This document shows positions 38,101 through 52,035 of a DNA stretch of 64,000 nt, one piece after another. A program made the translations under genes and the position numbers. The stretch is from Callipepla californica brunnescens (lineage: Eukaryota > Chordata > Aves > Galliformes > Odontophoridae), in the NCBI GenBank assembly GCA_023055505.1, contig JALIRH010000063.1:1629501-1693500 (forward strand). The letters are read 5' to 3'. The notes under the pieces are model-generated. The model did no database searches and was not told where the DNA came from. It saw only the letters and a list, made by a program, of their open reading frames with translations. The stretch's first letter is position 1; each line of letters starts with the position of its first letter.

Positions 38101-40469
38101 TCCCTCCCCACAGACTTACACAGAAGAGTTGTTCTTTCCTTTATTTTTTCTTTGCAGATTTATGGTGTTGTATGACATCATGTGCATGTGCCATTCATAA
38201 ATAACCTGTTGTGAAAATGTTCATTTTTATACTTGAGGGATAGCAACAGTTCCAGGTTAGCAATTATGCTCCAGCAATCAATGTATCGAGAAGGAGAAGG
38301 CTCATTGCTTTTGCCCCTTTAACGTGGATCCCGTAATCCAGAAGCTGGTTGACTTTGACTGTTTGTTTGAAAACTGCATTTCTAAGCTGGCTGTCAAAAC
38401 TTCGACACGTTGAAGGTGTCCAAGTTCTCACCTTGCCTTTTGGCCTGCACTGTGGGCAGGCTCTGTTTGCAGGTGCTGCCAGATGCCTAAAACAGCTACT
38501 ACATACCCTTAAGGCTTGACTTTGAAAGAGTTTTTTATGATGCTTGAATGTGTGCTCCAAGCATGCAAGTCAAAATGTTGCATTCTTTGCTGGTCAGCAT
38601 GGAGGACTGGAGCAGTAGCAGCGCTGCAGCTGGCATGTTCCTTGGAGGGTGGTGCAGCACTGTAAGAAGCTCAGGATGGCATATGAAAGCTCATCTTGTT
38701 GGCTGCATGCAGTGCTATCAGTGCTGGAAGTCACACATCTGAGAAAGCAAAGTGATGATTTACTTCTTGGCCCAAGCAAAAGCCAGAAGTCTCTGTACTT
38801 CTCTCTCCCTGAGAACTTTCTGTATCACAAAAATCGACCAAATTTGTCTAACACTGTTAGACTTCAGTTTACTTATGCATACTTAAGTACTGTACAGCCC
38901 GGAATATCAGGAAGGAGTTAGGTAGGACTTGAATTACTTGGGCTCATGAAGTAATGGTGAACAATATTTGAGGAAAAACAGACTGAGAGCAGTTAAACCA
39001 GTTTTTCTGTTGTAGATGTGCACATGAAGGTCTCAATATGGTCATAATTTAGCTGGCTTAATAGCAGCATTGTTGACGTAAGCAAACTCTTACATTATCC
39101 ATGCTATAAGCTTATGTTTCAAGAATCAAGATTCCCTGGCTGTTGCCAAACAGCCCATTTGATTTACATATTAATGATGGCAATCAGTTTTTCCTTCTGT
39201 TACAATTGTTTGGACCAGCAGTGTTGAACTTGCTAAGGGAGACATAGCAAGCAAGAAGAAAAATCTAACAAAATCACTTTGCTATGAAGTTTGAAAAGTG
39301 CGGAAGATAATTTTGATAGTGCTTTAAATGTGAAAGAAGTGAACTGGAGACCTCACATTTTTGTGGTTTTACCAGACTGATTTTCTGTGTGACATTCTAA
39401 AAGCATCAATTTTAATAAATCATATTTCACAGCATTCTTTCAGATTTTTGTTGTATCTTTCCTGCTCTACTACCGTGCTTCAGTCTTTTATCCTATGCTG
39501 TTTATTCTTGTGCTTTGGTGGGGAGTTGGCTGGAGTTCAATATTTTTGTTTTTAAATGACATTTTATACAAAGGTTTGCAGTGAAACCCATAGATCAGGA
39601 AACTCCAGCAAGCTTTAGTTTTCTGTCACTCATTGGCTTTTGATTTCTGTGATACATAGAACTGTAATTTCTTTGATAAGTAGTAGTACGTAAGTGGACA
39701 GTCAGCCAAAAGCTGATTTTTTTAGAAGCTTTTCTGTGTTACTTTATCATTTTTTTCCTTCCAGAGACGCATGGCAATTCAGCTGTGTTGCTAGGAAACT
39801 TAACTTTCCACAGAGAGCCCATTATTAAAACAAATGACCGATTCCAGCGGACATGCTAACAAGATGCAGTGTACTGCAATGTAATGAAGCTCTGAGGTCA
39901 ATTAAGTAATCCTTCTGTATCCTTAGTTTTTATATGGAAACTGTTACAACAGGTGTCTTAATTTTGGAGAAAATCCAAATTAACGATCTCAGAAGAATTT
40001 GCAGGACATTCCTTTCTAAATTTAGCAAAGGCTGGAAAATGCTGGAGGAGAACCATGATGTGATTAAAAAGTTGTTGTTTTGCCCAGTACAAAGTCCTCA
40101 AGGCATCCTAAAAAGATGGGAGTGCTTTCCCGCTTTTTTTCCCCCTTTATCTTTCTGAACACGATGCTGTGATAAGATCCTCTGCAGTTTGCAATCAGGT
40201 ATTTCCAGGGTCTGCCACAATAATTAGTCTGCTTGTACGAATATCTTCAAAGAAGGAATTTAAAATATTGTTCATCTTTTTTTTTTTTTTTTTTCTTTTA
40301 ATTGCTAAAGTTTTACATTAACCTCCCAGTACATATTTGTTCAGTAGCTAGTGATGCAGGCTGTATGTGCTGGGCTAATACCCACATGTTTCTTATAGCT
40401 TGAGGTTATTCTTTTTCAGAATGTTCTGTAAGGTCAACAAAGCTCTGGATGCTTGGTGCAAAAATTGGA

Positions 40470-40530
40470 GCAACTATATTGCTATAACTATAGCTATATA
40501 ACTATATATACAGCTATATAACTATATCAA
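40470..40530 (+). repeat. CTATA-rich imperfect tandem repeat
   Basis: Reiterated CTATATAACTATA / GCTATATAACTATA units in the PRKCD intron. Low complexity with partial self-complementarity. Confidence 0.8.
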
Positions 40531-43500
40531 ACGAATGTACAAGTGCACAGGGTTCGTTACATTGAGTTTACCACAGCTAGCTCATGATGGTTCTGGTTAG
40601 TGAAATAATTTAAAAGAACTAATATGTCAGTAACATCAAGTGTTAAGGGTATACAAGTAAAGTAATGAATTCCTGTAACAGCTTTGGAAGTGTTATAGGC
40701 TATAGAAGTCTGGGCTCTTTCACAGTAGTTGTTTTGTCCTTTGATTTTTCCTGTGCTTGAAAGGGTCTTTGTTACGCCCTTTGGCTGCTCTTGCTGTTGA
40801 TTTGCAGGGCAGGGGTTTTCATGTTCAGGGAAGTGTTGGCTGGACTCAGCCTCCTTCTTCTAATAAAGCTCAGCAAAGCAGAGTATCATCTTGGAACGCA
40901 GAACAAATTGGGTTTTATTCAGCTGGTATGCTTCAGACCTTTGGTGTGGTCCCATTTATCTCTTGCTCACAGAACACTCTAACATGGAAGCCATTTAATC
41001 TTTTTCAGATTACCAAGTGTTTGTTACAGCTCCGGAGTTTGATGGCTGAAACTGCATTTGCCATCTTCGAACTGTGTTGATTTTGTTTTAGGGTACGTCT
41101 CTCCCTTTCCTCCCCGGCTTGTGTAACTTCTTATGGTACTGAAAAGATCTGTGTTGAATTACTGCAAGCATAAACAAGCTTTTCTTCATTTTGCAAAGTT
41201 GTATGTGTTGCTAACTTCTAACTGTTTTCTGAGAAAAGTGTAATCATTTTGCATTCCACCTTGGGGTTAACTTCTTGTCTGTGACCAAGGGAAAGATTCC
41301 TGGTGATGCCTCTTTTCTGTCGTTTGTATTGAAGTTGTCTGTGTTCAGGAGACTTGTCATAATAAAGCTTCAGCATTCGCAAGAAGTTTGTGCTTCTTTG
41401 TCAAGAGCCACTTGTGCTATTTCAAATAATTGTTCTCGACTTGGGTGGAAATACTCAAGGTGGAGGAGCATGTGGTTCAAATCCATTCCTGCACCATTTT
41501 TAGTGTGGAAAACTTGGCCATGCCCAGTTTATCTGGAAAAACAGGAAAAGCATACAAGCTACGAGGCTCAAACGATTCTTCTTGGTTTTGCCCAGTTGTC
41601 AGCTGTTATTTCCTGGCAAGCACAAGCATTGCCTCTGCTCCCTGAACGGACTCTGTCACTGTAACTTAGTTTGCCATAGCCTTACTTACAAGTTGTAGGC
41701 TAACTAAATAAAAGCTCGTCTTAGAAGATAATGACAAAGGAAAAAAAGAAAGAGGTAAACATTGGGACTGCAGGATTTGTATTTTGTACTTAATTCTTTG
41801 AATTATATCGATCAAGTGGAATTTTTGTAGTTAAGCTGTGTTAGAAACAGGCAGAAAGAGTACTGTTGTACTGAGCTCCCTGAGGAAGACACATCTAGTG
41901 GCCTTTCGAGTTAGTATGTTCCTCATCTACTACCTCATGTTTTCAAGGAAAAATCCAAACCCGATGATGTGACTTTCTGTCTTGCCCAAGCGTAGTGGCC
42001 TATATTCAAGAGTTTCAGAAAAGACAATCAGGCCCTTGCCAAGGATGAAAGACAAGTGTGATGGGTGAGTACTCTTGGCAGACAGATTGTTTCATTTATT
42101 ATGCAGCTATTTGAAACTTCCAGATTTCCATATAGAAGGGAGGAGAATTGCCTAGCAAGGTCACAGGGATCAAGGAGTAGAATATGGAAGACATATTGTC
42201 CTTCTGTTCTTTCATAGTCCAGATCCTTTCATTCCATGGCACGCTGGCAGGACCCACTGGGCTGAAGTTGTGCCAACTCCACGCAGCGTATATAGATCAG
42301 TTTATCCCATCACTCACCAGAAAAATGAGTTTATGAAATACTGGTGAGTGCCCAAATGAGCATTAACATACAAACAGCGTCTGAGCCAACTTCTGGATAG
42401 TCAGTGGTGCAGGCTGTAGTATAAAGACTGGATGTAACTGGATAGTTTTTGTTCTATTCCTTTAATTCTAAGAGTTCATCTTTTGAGATTTCTTTGTTTG
42501 TTTAAACTGTGCACTGAAGATAGTACAAGAGAGTTACTGCCTCTGCAAAACCTTGAGTCACTCAGTGTCATTGAGACATCAGTTATCCTGATATTAAAGA
42601 AGAGAAACTGTTAGAGGAAAATTAGAAGATTCTCATTTATTTCAGATGCTAATCTCCTATTTTGTTTTTCATTATGTCTCCAAAGTACATCCCAGGTGAT
42701 GTCTTGTCTAGTCCAGTCCTAATGAAGAGATGAGATGTTTTGTGTGAAATGCTAAAAGCTCTTCTGTCCCTTTAAGGCAGGAATCCAGTCTGCGGAACTT
42801 TAATGTGGTGATTAATTTAGACATGGTTGTAGTGACTGAAAACAAGTCTAGTAATCAGAGATGTTAAGCAACGTAGTTAAATTTGCTAGCAGTCATGCCT
42901 GTTATGCGTGTCAGAGGCTATCATTGCTGTTTTGAATGCATCATTTGGGTGACAGAAGTCTTAACTTGATTCATAATTGTATACATAAAATCACAGAACA
43001 CAAGAAGTACCTATTAAACACTTCTGCACTGTAATTCCACCATCTCAACTTTGGAAAAAGTATCTTCAAGGGAACGTGAGGTTTTTGTTTTTTTTTCTGG
43101 TAGAACTTTGTTAAGCTGCGTGTATTTGGATAAGAATCTATTTTGGTGCCACACAGAAATATGTGATACTCCAATGGCAATCAACTTCCAGAAAAGTTGC
43201 TCAGTGTTTTCTCAGAAGACAGTCTTTCTTCAGCTTCCTGGCAAAAGAGGAACTATTGCTTGGAAATGAGCCAGTAATCCACGTAATGAAATACCAGAGT
43301 TTAAACAGTGATCAGCACCAAGTGGGAGATTTCAGAAGTCCTGTGCTGCTTTTTAATTGTGTTCCTTCTGAAGGAGAAAGCTCCTTGCTGCCTTTGCAAA
43401 AAGATATATTTTTTGAAAGCTATTAATAATAAAATAAACATCAAACTTGAAATTAAGCATTTATAGGGGCAAAAAGATCAGCTGAAAAAGCTGCTGCCAC

Positions 43501-44679
43501 AGTTAGCTTGTCTGTGCATCAGCAACACACAACAAATGTAAAGACAGTGATTGTAGCTCTGCCCGTAAAATTCCTCCACAAAATCTTTACGGCTTCTCTA
43601 TTTTAACCATTTTTAACTTTGTTCTGTGTGCTAAGGAAATTTCCTTGTGGGAATGTGGGAACCGTGAATTCAAGCTTTCATTTTACAAATCTAGCCCTTA
43701 TGGGCTACACATTGAACAAGTCTGACATAAAGCCAGGACCATCTGGAGTGATTTTAATTAGCTTCAGGCTCCACATCTTTATAGAAATCTTCAGGCCTCA
43801 GCGCAGGAGATCTGGTTTGATATAAATATCTCCACATGTATTTTCTTAATTATGTTTTCCCCTGATTGGAAGTGTTTCTAGAAGGTTTTGGAGCTTGAGA
43901 GAACTTGGACAGCAATGCTGGGCAGGAAAGAGTCCCACAAATAACCTTCTGCATCCAGGAATAATAAATCCAGGTAAATGACTTGTTCCTTATAACAAAG
44001 ATGAAGAGAAAAACAAAGGCAAAGCGTCTCCTTTCTCTGTAGGTCCTGGGGTTTATGTAGGGCTGCCAGGTTGCAGACAGCACATGCGATGAGTCTTGCT
44101 GCAGTTGGCAGCTGCCTGGGGCAGCATTACCAAATGCATGATTTGGTGCTTCTGTGCCTCTTTCAGGGCTCAGTGATGTTAGCCTGTGTGGTGCCAGAAA
44201 GGGCTTACCACTGGAATAACAGCTTGAATTCTGGGGTCTTCCCTGTCTCCATCCTGAGACAATTCTTGTCCTTTCTCTTAGAGCAGTGGGAATGGCCTTT
44301 CTCTCCAGTTCATCAACTTAAACCAATTTGGTTTTGCTTAAACTACTGCAGGGCTGGAATCTTTGTTCAGGTCTGATGCATCCAGCACATCCCTTCCTGG
44401 TGTTTTGGTGTACACCTCCTCCAAAGAAAGCACATGCCTCTTTAGGAGCTCAAGTGAAGCAGCTCATTGTGGTCCTTTGAATGCATGCTGTCAGGGATGC
44501 TGCCACCTCTGAGGAGCAATAGAAATGAAATTGGCCCAGTATCTTAAGGTCAGGACACTTGCACGTGAGCTGTTCATCCTTTTAAGTCATGGAGTGCATG
44601 ACTGCCAAGCTGTAGCACAGTAATGTTTTTCTCTACACTTCTTAGCGGCTTACACCCTAGAACTAGGAATTATCTGTTT

Positions 44680-44700
44680 AAATAAATAAATAAATAAATG
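44680..44700 (+). repeat. (AAAT)n microsatellite
   Basis: Five tandem copies of AAAT/AATA in the PRKCD intron. Confidence 0.9.
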
Positions 44701-47604
44701 AACCAACATCATATCATCCCTCTCAGTGGTTTTGTTCTTTCGTATGTTTTGTTAATAGACTGCATGTCATCTACTCCCCTAGCTTACTTGAGTAGGAATG
44801 GTTCCATTTACAGGCTTTACAAAACGTGTTTTTTACACTCAGAAGTGATAGTTGCTGTCTGAAGTAGCTGTGTTACCCTCTGAAACATGTTTGAGTCATT
44901 TGTTAGGCATCTGCATCTCTCCTTTACTCTGTGTTGGCCGTTGCTGACTACTGTCTGCACACCATGTAGTCGTAAACATTTATTTCAGCTACTAGATACC
45001 ACTGAGAAAACCAACTCTGTTCTTACAGAGCAATGGTTTTGAGTATGTTATTTCTGTTAGCTGATGTTAGTCATGTTTTGCATTACGTGTTCTGTTGGTC
45101 TTCAGTGTGGTGTCTGAGCATTTCTCTGCTGCTAGTGCAGTGTTATTGTGTGCTGTTTGTAAACTTAGAGACAGAGTGTCTGCTCATGTTCGATGCCTTC
45201 CAGTAGAGCTGCCCAGTGTTTTGACAACTTGGTAATGCTGCAGAGTTTCCATTGGGTATTGCACTATCTGCAATTCCTCCTGCAGGGACGTGGCTTGTGA
45301 TGGTTATTCTGTAGAAATGGCTGTGATAGGCAATTTAATTTTCTAAATGCAGGCTCTTCCATGTAACCGCTGTTTGTGGGATTGGTTCAGCTGGAGTAAT
45401 TCTAATTTGTTGAGCTGAGAGTTGGTGCTAACAAATTCCTTCTGTTCATAATATTCTAGTGTGCAACTGATGTCTGAATAATTAATCACTTAGGCAAGTC
45501 TGTGTTTCATTAGGTCTAACTATGGAACAAAGAAGTTGAAGGGTTTCTCACAGTCCTGGTGTGTTCAAGGTTAAACACAAGGGAAAATGGTACACGTACT
45601 GGGATTTTGACTCCACATCCGGGTACTAGCCCCTCACTCTGTAGTAACAGAAATTGCTGATTACTGCTTTGTAATCTAATCTCTCCCTGCTTGTTTATTT
45701 TAGAATGTGAAAATGAAGTTTCAGTGATTATTTATGGTGAGTCCAACAAATGTAGTAAGCTGAAAGAATACTAGTGTGATTTTAGATCAAGTATTGTGAT
45801 GCTTGTATCAAAATAATTCTTTGGTCAGGTTGGTTGGTCTCAACATCCAGCCACCAACAAAACCCATTAAATTGTTCTGACCTTCAGAGGACATTATTTG
45901 TGATCTTTCTTAGGAAGTGTTTCAGTAGTTACCATGTGTGTTATTACGAAGTAATTCTTGTGGATTTGCATTTAAAATCTATAAAAGTAATGGAAGAGTA
46001 CCCACGTGCATCTAGTATTATGGTAATTCATGCTACGTTTTGCTTGCATTCCATGCAGTTTTATATAATCCTTACAGTATGTAATTAACATATCGTGCTC
46101 TGAACAGCTTAAATAGCTCTTGACTTGGTAGGAAGATTTTTTTTAATCTTACCCTTAACAGTAAGAGCACTTTTGGTTTTCATGCCATTTGGAGCTTGTT
46201 CCAGACCCTTGAAAAGGGACAGCTTTTGAAAAATGTCTGTTTAATACTCTTGTTTGTCATTGTATACATGCACACAATCTCAAAGGTGAGTAGACAGTCT
46301 CCAAAAACAGTGTGGAATGCTACCTGGAAATTCAGAGCAGTTGTTCTCAACATATCTTTAGTTTGCTGATTTTGTTTCAGATCAGAAATAGAACATACCT
46401 GGAACTACTTATTCAAGTTCTTGTAATGGAGATTATCAGTCCCCACAATTTGGAGCTATATACTTAGTCACCACTGCTGGCCCTTGGCTTTCAAGTAAGT
46501 GAGGAAGCTGGGAGTTGCTCAAGAACGACTCAAACTAAGGAAGAATCCTAATACTCTTGTGTCTGATCATACAAACAAATTATTTAACCTGCCCTATCTG
46601 ATGCATTTTCCCCAAATTACCAGAAGTAGATAATTAAATTTTGAATATATGTTTAGTAACTCATTGCCCCTAACGTAGAATTGCTGCTAGGAACCTATAA
46701 ACAGCCATCCTGACTCCTTCCTTAAAGTATTAATGTTGACTTCTCTTGTTTTTGAAAGCAGTTGTAATACTCTCGACTCTTAAAGATTTTAGACTGTGGT
46801 CCTTACATAATATGGCATCTTGCTATTAGATATACCTGTCTCAGTCCCTTTGGTCACCTTTACTTTCTAGTGGATAAATGGTGTTAGTAAGTGGGAATAG
46901 GCCGTGCAAGTCAGCCACAAGTACATTACAAGCCTGAACAAATTTCTTCTGATTCTCATGCCAAGATCATAAATGTATTACTGTATTCCTCTGAGTCTGC
47001 TCATAACCACTGCTTTTTGTAGGTGCTGTGACTTCAGTAGTTTATGCTAGAAAAAGTTTAACTGTCTTTTAACCTTGCTGCTACAAATTACCTGGCGAAC
47101 CTAATTACTTTCTGTTTAGAGAGCAGAAACTCTAGAACCTCCCAGATCTGCTTTTCAGTTGGATAAAATCTGTTTCTTGTGCAGTGCCTGAGCTACCCAT
47201 TACTGCAGAACAGCACTGAGTACTTGTGTTATTTGTTCTTTGTTTGTATCTGACTCAGAGGAAACAACTTAGAGAGCTTTTAGTCAAGGCTGGAATAACT
47301 ATGGAGTTAAACTGCCGTGTCTCCCAGTGTCCATGTACATACAGGTCTACCAGTGTTTACTGATCCTGCACTGAGCGTTTTAGTTAACGTTATGTGTTTA
47401 GAGAAAGGTCACTATACAAATCCAGTTTGCTGTGTGATTAACACTGTATTAATGTGAGCTGATAAGAGCATGGTATGAACGTTATTTTAAAGGAGGTATT
47501 TTCAATTTCTCTGTATTTGATTGTGCTTGTTGGCTGTCTTTTGTCTGTACACCTTCCACTGTAAATTAATTGCTCAGAAAGTGTGTTAAGATGATTTGCA
47601 GTGA

Positions 47605-47722
47605 CAAGAAAGAATCAGGTGCTCTGAGCACCTGAGGGAGCTGTGGGTGCCCCTGTTCAGTGCAGGGGAGTTGGGTAGACAGCTTTTAAAGGGTCCCTTC
47701 CGACACAAATTATTCTATGATT
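47605..47722 (+). mobile_element. CR1 LINE 3' end, sense
   Basis: GAGGGAGCTGTGGGTGCCCC leads to AAAGGGTCCCTTCCGACACA and ends ATTCTATGATTCC, the canonical CR1 terminus. Only about 115 bp remain. Confidence 0.85.
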
Positions 47723-50700
47723 CCAAGTTTGGTAGTCAAGTTTATATCAAACCTTTAACGTACTTATTGAATGTATCCTGAATATCAAGAAGACTTGATG
47801 CAGATATTATTCTCATAGCTTTACTGAATAAAAAAGGCCTTGACCTTCAGCAGAACATAGTGTAGTATAGGGAGATCATTATGTAAATTATTCTTGTTCC
47901 TTGGGATGTCTGATTTTTGTGCATATTGTATATATTTGCATATCTTGCCAATGACCATTGTTTGTCAGTATCATCATAAACAAGCACACTCCTCACAAAA
48001 AAGAATAATGAGGTTCTTTTTCCCCTTTACATTTCCTCTGATGAATTTTAAGTGTTCTTTTCTTCTTATTCCCATAATTCTGCTATTTTCTGACAGATAA
48101 ATTTAATGGCATAAACAAATGTAATTTTTGGACACAGGTCTAGTTTTAGAGCAGTTAAGAAAACCCAGCCACCAAAGCTCTAATTGGAAAACTGCATCTT
48201 GGATGTTTCACAAGCACACAAATTGTATTAACAGAATGACTTTTTAATTAAACTTTCCACAATACAAGCAAAAACACTTCAGCATAGCCCCGTTGTGGGT
48301 CAGAGTAAATATTTACTTTTTGGCTATTCCCACAGCATCGCAGTGGGGCTGCGTGTTAGAGCTGCGGATGGAGCTGTCTGCAGCTCTTTCCCACAGAGCT
48401 CAAATGCACTGGGCCAAAGTTGATCGCAGTTGTGTTTACTCCATACAGGGGAGTCTCATATTATCAGTGTTGTGGACGGACTTTTCCTTAGGAGTGTGTT
48501 ACAGACATCTTTTCGGCTGTGTTGCTTGCCTCTTGGTCATGGTCACATAATGGGTCTGTGGGTTCAGCAGTAATTGCTAACATGGAGAAAGAATATTAGA
48601 ACAGTGTTTATGTACATAAAGTCCTGTGGGGCAAGGAAATGTGCGGAGCTGTGGGAGAAAGGCAGCATCCTGTGGGCTCTGGAGTGCTAACCCTGGAAGG
48701 CAGAAAGGAGTCCTCTGGGCTGAGCGGTGCTGGCAGTGTGGCTTGCTGGAAGCAGCAGGAGAGCTGCTTGCCAGCACACACTGCTTGCTTGTTCGAGCTG
48801 TGCTGATGAGTGAGGAGATACAGCCATTGCTGTGGGAAGTGGAAGGTTCTGCAGCTACACAGAACACTAGGGTATCTGAGTAAGCTGCGATTAAGTAAGC
48901 TGCGTAGTAAAAGGTAAGAGGGAGCTGCTTGGCGTTGAAAGGAGGAAAGAATCGAGACAGTATGGATAGAGCTAATATTAAGAGAAAAGATTCAGAGCCA
49001 GGACTGGGGAGACTGCTAAGGATACATGCACTCAAGCAAATTACTCCATGTGGAAAGCAAATTTCCCACCCCATAGCCTGGGGACGAGCAATCTTTCCAT
49101 GCTGGCAGTTAAGAGTGAGATCTGCTCTAATTGTTAATGGTAACACTGCATGTGGAACCAAAATTGTTTTCGATTTAGTGCTTTCTTTTCTTTATCCTGC
49201 TCACCCCTTCTTAAAGGACGATTGTACCCCAGAGACTGGGAAGAGCCTGGTGTGCGCAGTGAATACTACTGACTTAGCAGCATTGCAGTTTGCAGCTGCT
49301 TGGTTTTCTTCTGAAATTTGTCTGTGCTGATAGCATCCATGTGCTACCCATTGTAGCTTAATGATCCAACAGAAATGATATCCTAAAGGTATGCTTTGCA
49401 TTCACAACATGGTGCAGGTGGTATCTAGTGACAGCAGTCTGTGATTTAGCAAGAAATATGAAGTACTGCTATGAAAACTGTCACGAAGGAGCACTTCTGT
49501 GGTGAAAGGACGTGTACAGAAAGAAGGCAGAAATACATAGAAGCTGCCAAGACTTTAACTCAGTTATCCATTTGGTGATGGAGGAAATGATAGGCCATAA
49601 TGAGCCAGGAAAGCTTGTCTGCAGGAAAACCATTACATGCTCCATTACTTCTGTGGGCTCGCTGGGACATAGGAGCAGAACTGAAACACAGTTTGTGTTC
49701 GTTTACTTGTTTGGGTAATCTGCAGATACCCTTACAGTCAGTCACAGATATCTTTTCTTTCTGCAAGCAGGTTTTTATGTGAATTCTCAAGTTTATATTT
49801 TCTTTTTCACTATATTGTTTTGTGCAGTGATCTGATCAAGTAGCAGCACAGGTGCTGAATTTCAGTGGTAAGGAAGTTCTTAGATGGCTGTCTGATATTT
49901 TGGTGTCTTTATTTATGAAGACATAGTACGTATGAAGCATTTTGTGTATACAAACCAAACATGTCTTTTTTAAGTATCTCCCCAGTTTTAAGCTGGACAA
50001 AGTCCTGGCAGGCTGTTATGCACCTAATAGTCAGTTCACCCGCCAGAAGTTTGGGTCTTTCAAGGAGCACTAATAGTAGGATTTCTGGAAGCTGGCGTTT
50101 TGGTGTTTTTGACAGTGCCCATCCCATAGAAAAAGTCCTCCTCTTTCTGAAGTCAGAACAGCTGTGTGTCCTGCAAGTTATTGTTTCAAGCAAAATTCTG
50201 GCTCATGAAATCTCTGGGTGGGTTTGTTCAGCATTTTCTTCCTTGTTTACTGTGCTATATCCCAGGCACCTCAGTACTTAAGTCTTTTCTTCTGATGTAT
50301 TTTTATTTATTTAGTGGAAGATGACTTAATATGGCTCTTAGACAGACATCAAAGTGTTTAAGTGAAAGCAGCATCTGAACTGCTGCAGTGTTGAGTTTAT
50401 ACATTTGAACAACAAAACTCAGGCAAAGGTTAAAAATTAAAGTTTGCTTTTTTTATCTTATGGATTAGAAAGGAAGGAGTTTAAATTGGTATTAAATAGT
50501 ACATCATCTCACTCATAGTTAATAATACAACTTTTACTGTAAAAGCCAGTATGACTTATAAAATAACCCATGGCTCTCTTAACATCCCTTTACTTTTTAA
50601 TGGACCTTGCTGTTAATAAGCTTTGCCCATACTTTTGTATATATTCTGGTTGAGGATGCCAGGGCTACTGTGGAGCTTTTAATGTTCATTTCCTATAGAA

Positions 50701-51894
50701 AGTGTCTAGAAGGAAGGGAGATGGTTTGTGGTTTCATTTTCCTGCTTCTGGCAATCTTAGCCTGAGCTTTCACATAGCAGTGGGGCAAATGCCTTTAATT
50801 AAAGTTAATCTAGATTCACTCCCTTATAATTTCTCATTATGAGTCATTCATTATTCAGCATCATCCTGTACATACCTCACTGTCACTCAGTTGTGCTTAG
50901 TTCATCTCTTTATTTCAGAGATGAGAGGCACTTTCGTAAGCGCATATCCCTCTGTGACTTCACTGTTTATTTTCAGTTATTATGGCATAGAAAGTCTTGA
51001 CTAAGGAGATGATCATTGGTAATTTATATAATTTATGCTGGCTAACCTCTGATAGAAGCAGACTAAATATGTCTGTGGCCTCCAAGGTAAAATATGGCTT
51101 CCCAAAAATAAAAAAAAATTTAAAAAGGAAGAACCAGTCAGGAGGGAGGGCTGGATCTGTTTCTGCAACTCAGTATACAGTTAACGATCAAAACTTTTGG
51201 CTCCCAAGTCTTGTGTCCATTTACTGTAAAAGCCTTGATTAAAGGCATGCATCTGTGATCTGAATATGGATTTCATCTGAGGAAGTTATCCGAGCAGCAG
51301 ATTTCCAGTGTGTATGAATGATGATACAGTTCTCTTGGGTAATGAGCATTGTAGCTTTCCAGATACTTGGAGGCTTAGGTCACAGTGCTGGCGGTATTAC
51401 AGAGGTCTAGTTTGAAGGTTGTGTCTTCAAGAGGCACTTACTCCACGTAATCTGTTTGTGTTTTTTCAGCAATGCGAAGAAAAACTGCTCTCTAATCACA
51501 GTGTTCATTAGGCCTTTTTGTGGTTTTCTTTTGTTTATTTCTGTTGAATACGCAATTCCTCTTTTTCCATTTTTCGTTTCTTTACGGTTACTATAGAGAT
51601 GTTAACCCAGGATGTTTGAAATAAGATAAAATTCCAGTTTCCTTTTTTTTTCCTAAACATTGATGACCTGCTGTCTTTATGTTACTGAGCACTTGGTGTT
51701 AATGAAAGAGGCTTGAGTTGTATATTGGTTATAAAGGTTCAGCTAAAGCGTCACAACGTTTAATGTTTGGTTTTAAGATGTTTGTGTTTTGTGTTGCTCT
51801 CTGGGAAGCATATTTCAAATTCCAGGAAATTTATGATAGCAAAGAAAATAAGTTTTGCACATATAGCACTATACCAGAAAGATAACCTAAAATG

Positions 51895-52035
51895 TTCATA
51901 AAATCATTGAATGGTTTGGGTTGGAAGGGACTTTTAACATATCTAGTTTCTACCCCCTGCTGTAGGCAGGGACACCTCCCTCTAGACCTGGCTGCTCACA
52001 GCTCCATCCAGCCTGGCCTTGAATGCTTCTCTGGA
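51895..52035 (-). mobile_element. CR1 LINE 3' end, antisense
   Basis: AAATCATTGAATGGTTTGGG, TTGGAAGGGACTTTTAACATA, CCCCCTGCTGTAGGCAGGGAC and CCATCCAGCCTGGCCTTGAA follow the antisense CR1 consensus order. The right boundary is diffuse. Confidence 0.88.

Noticed and set aside
41275..41664. 129-codon + frame in the PRKCD intron
   Set aside because: No similarity to any family I know, and an overlapping second + frame is also open.
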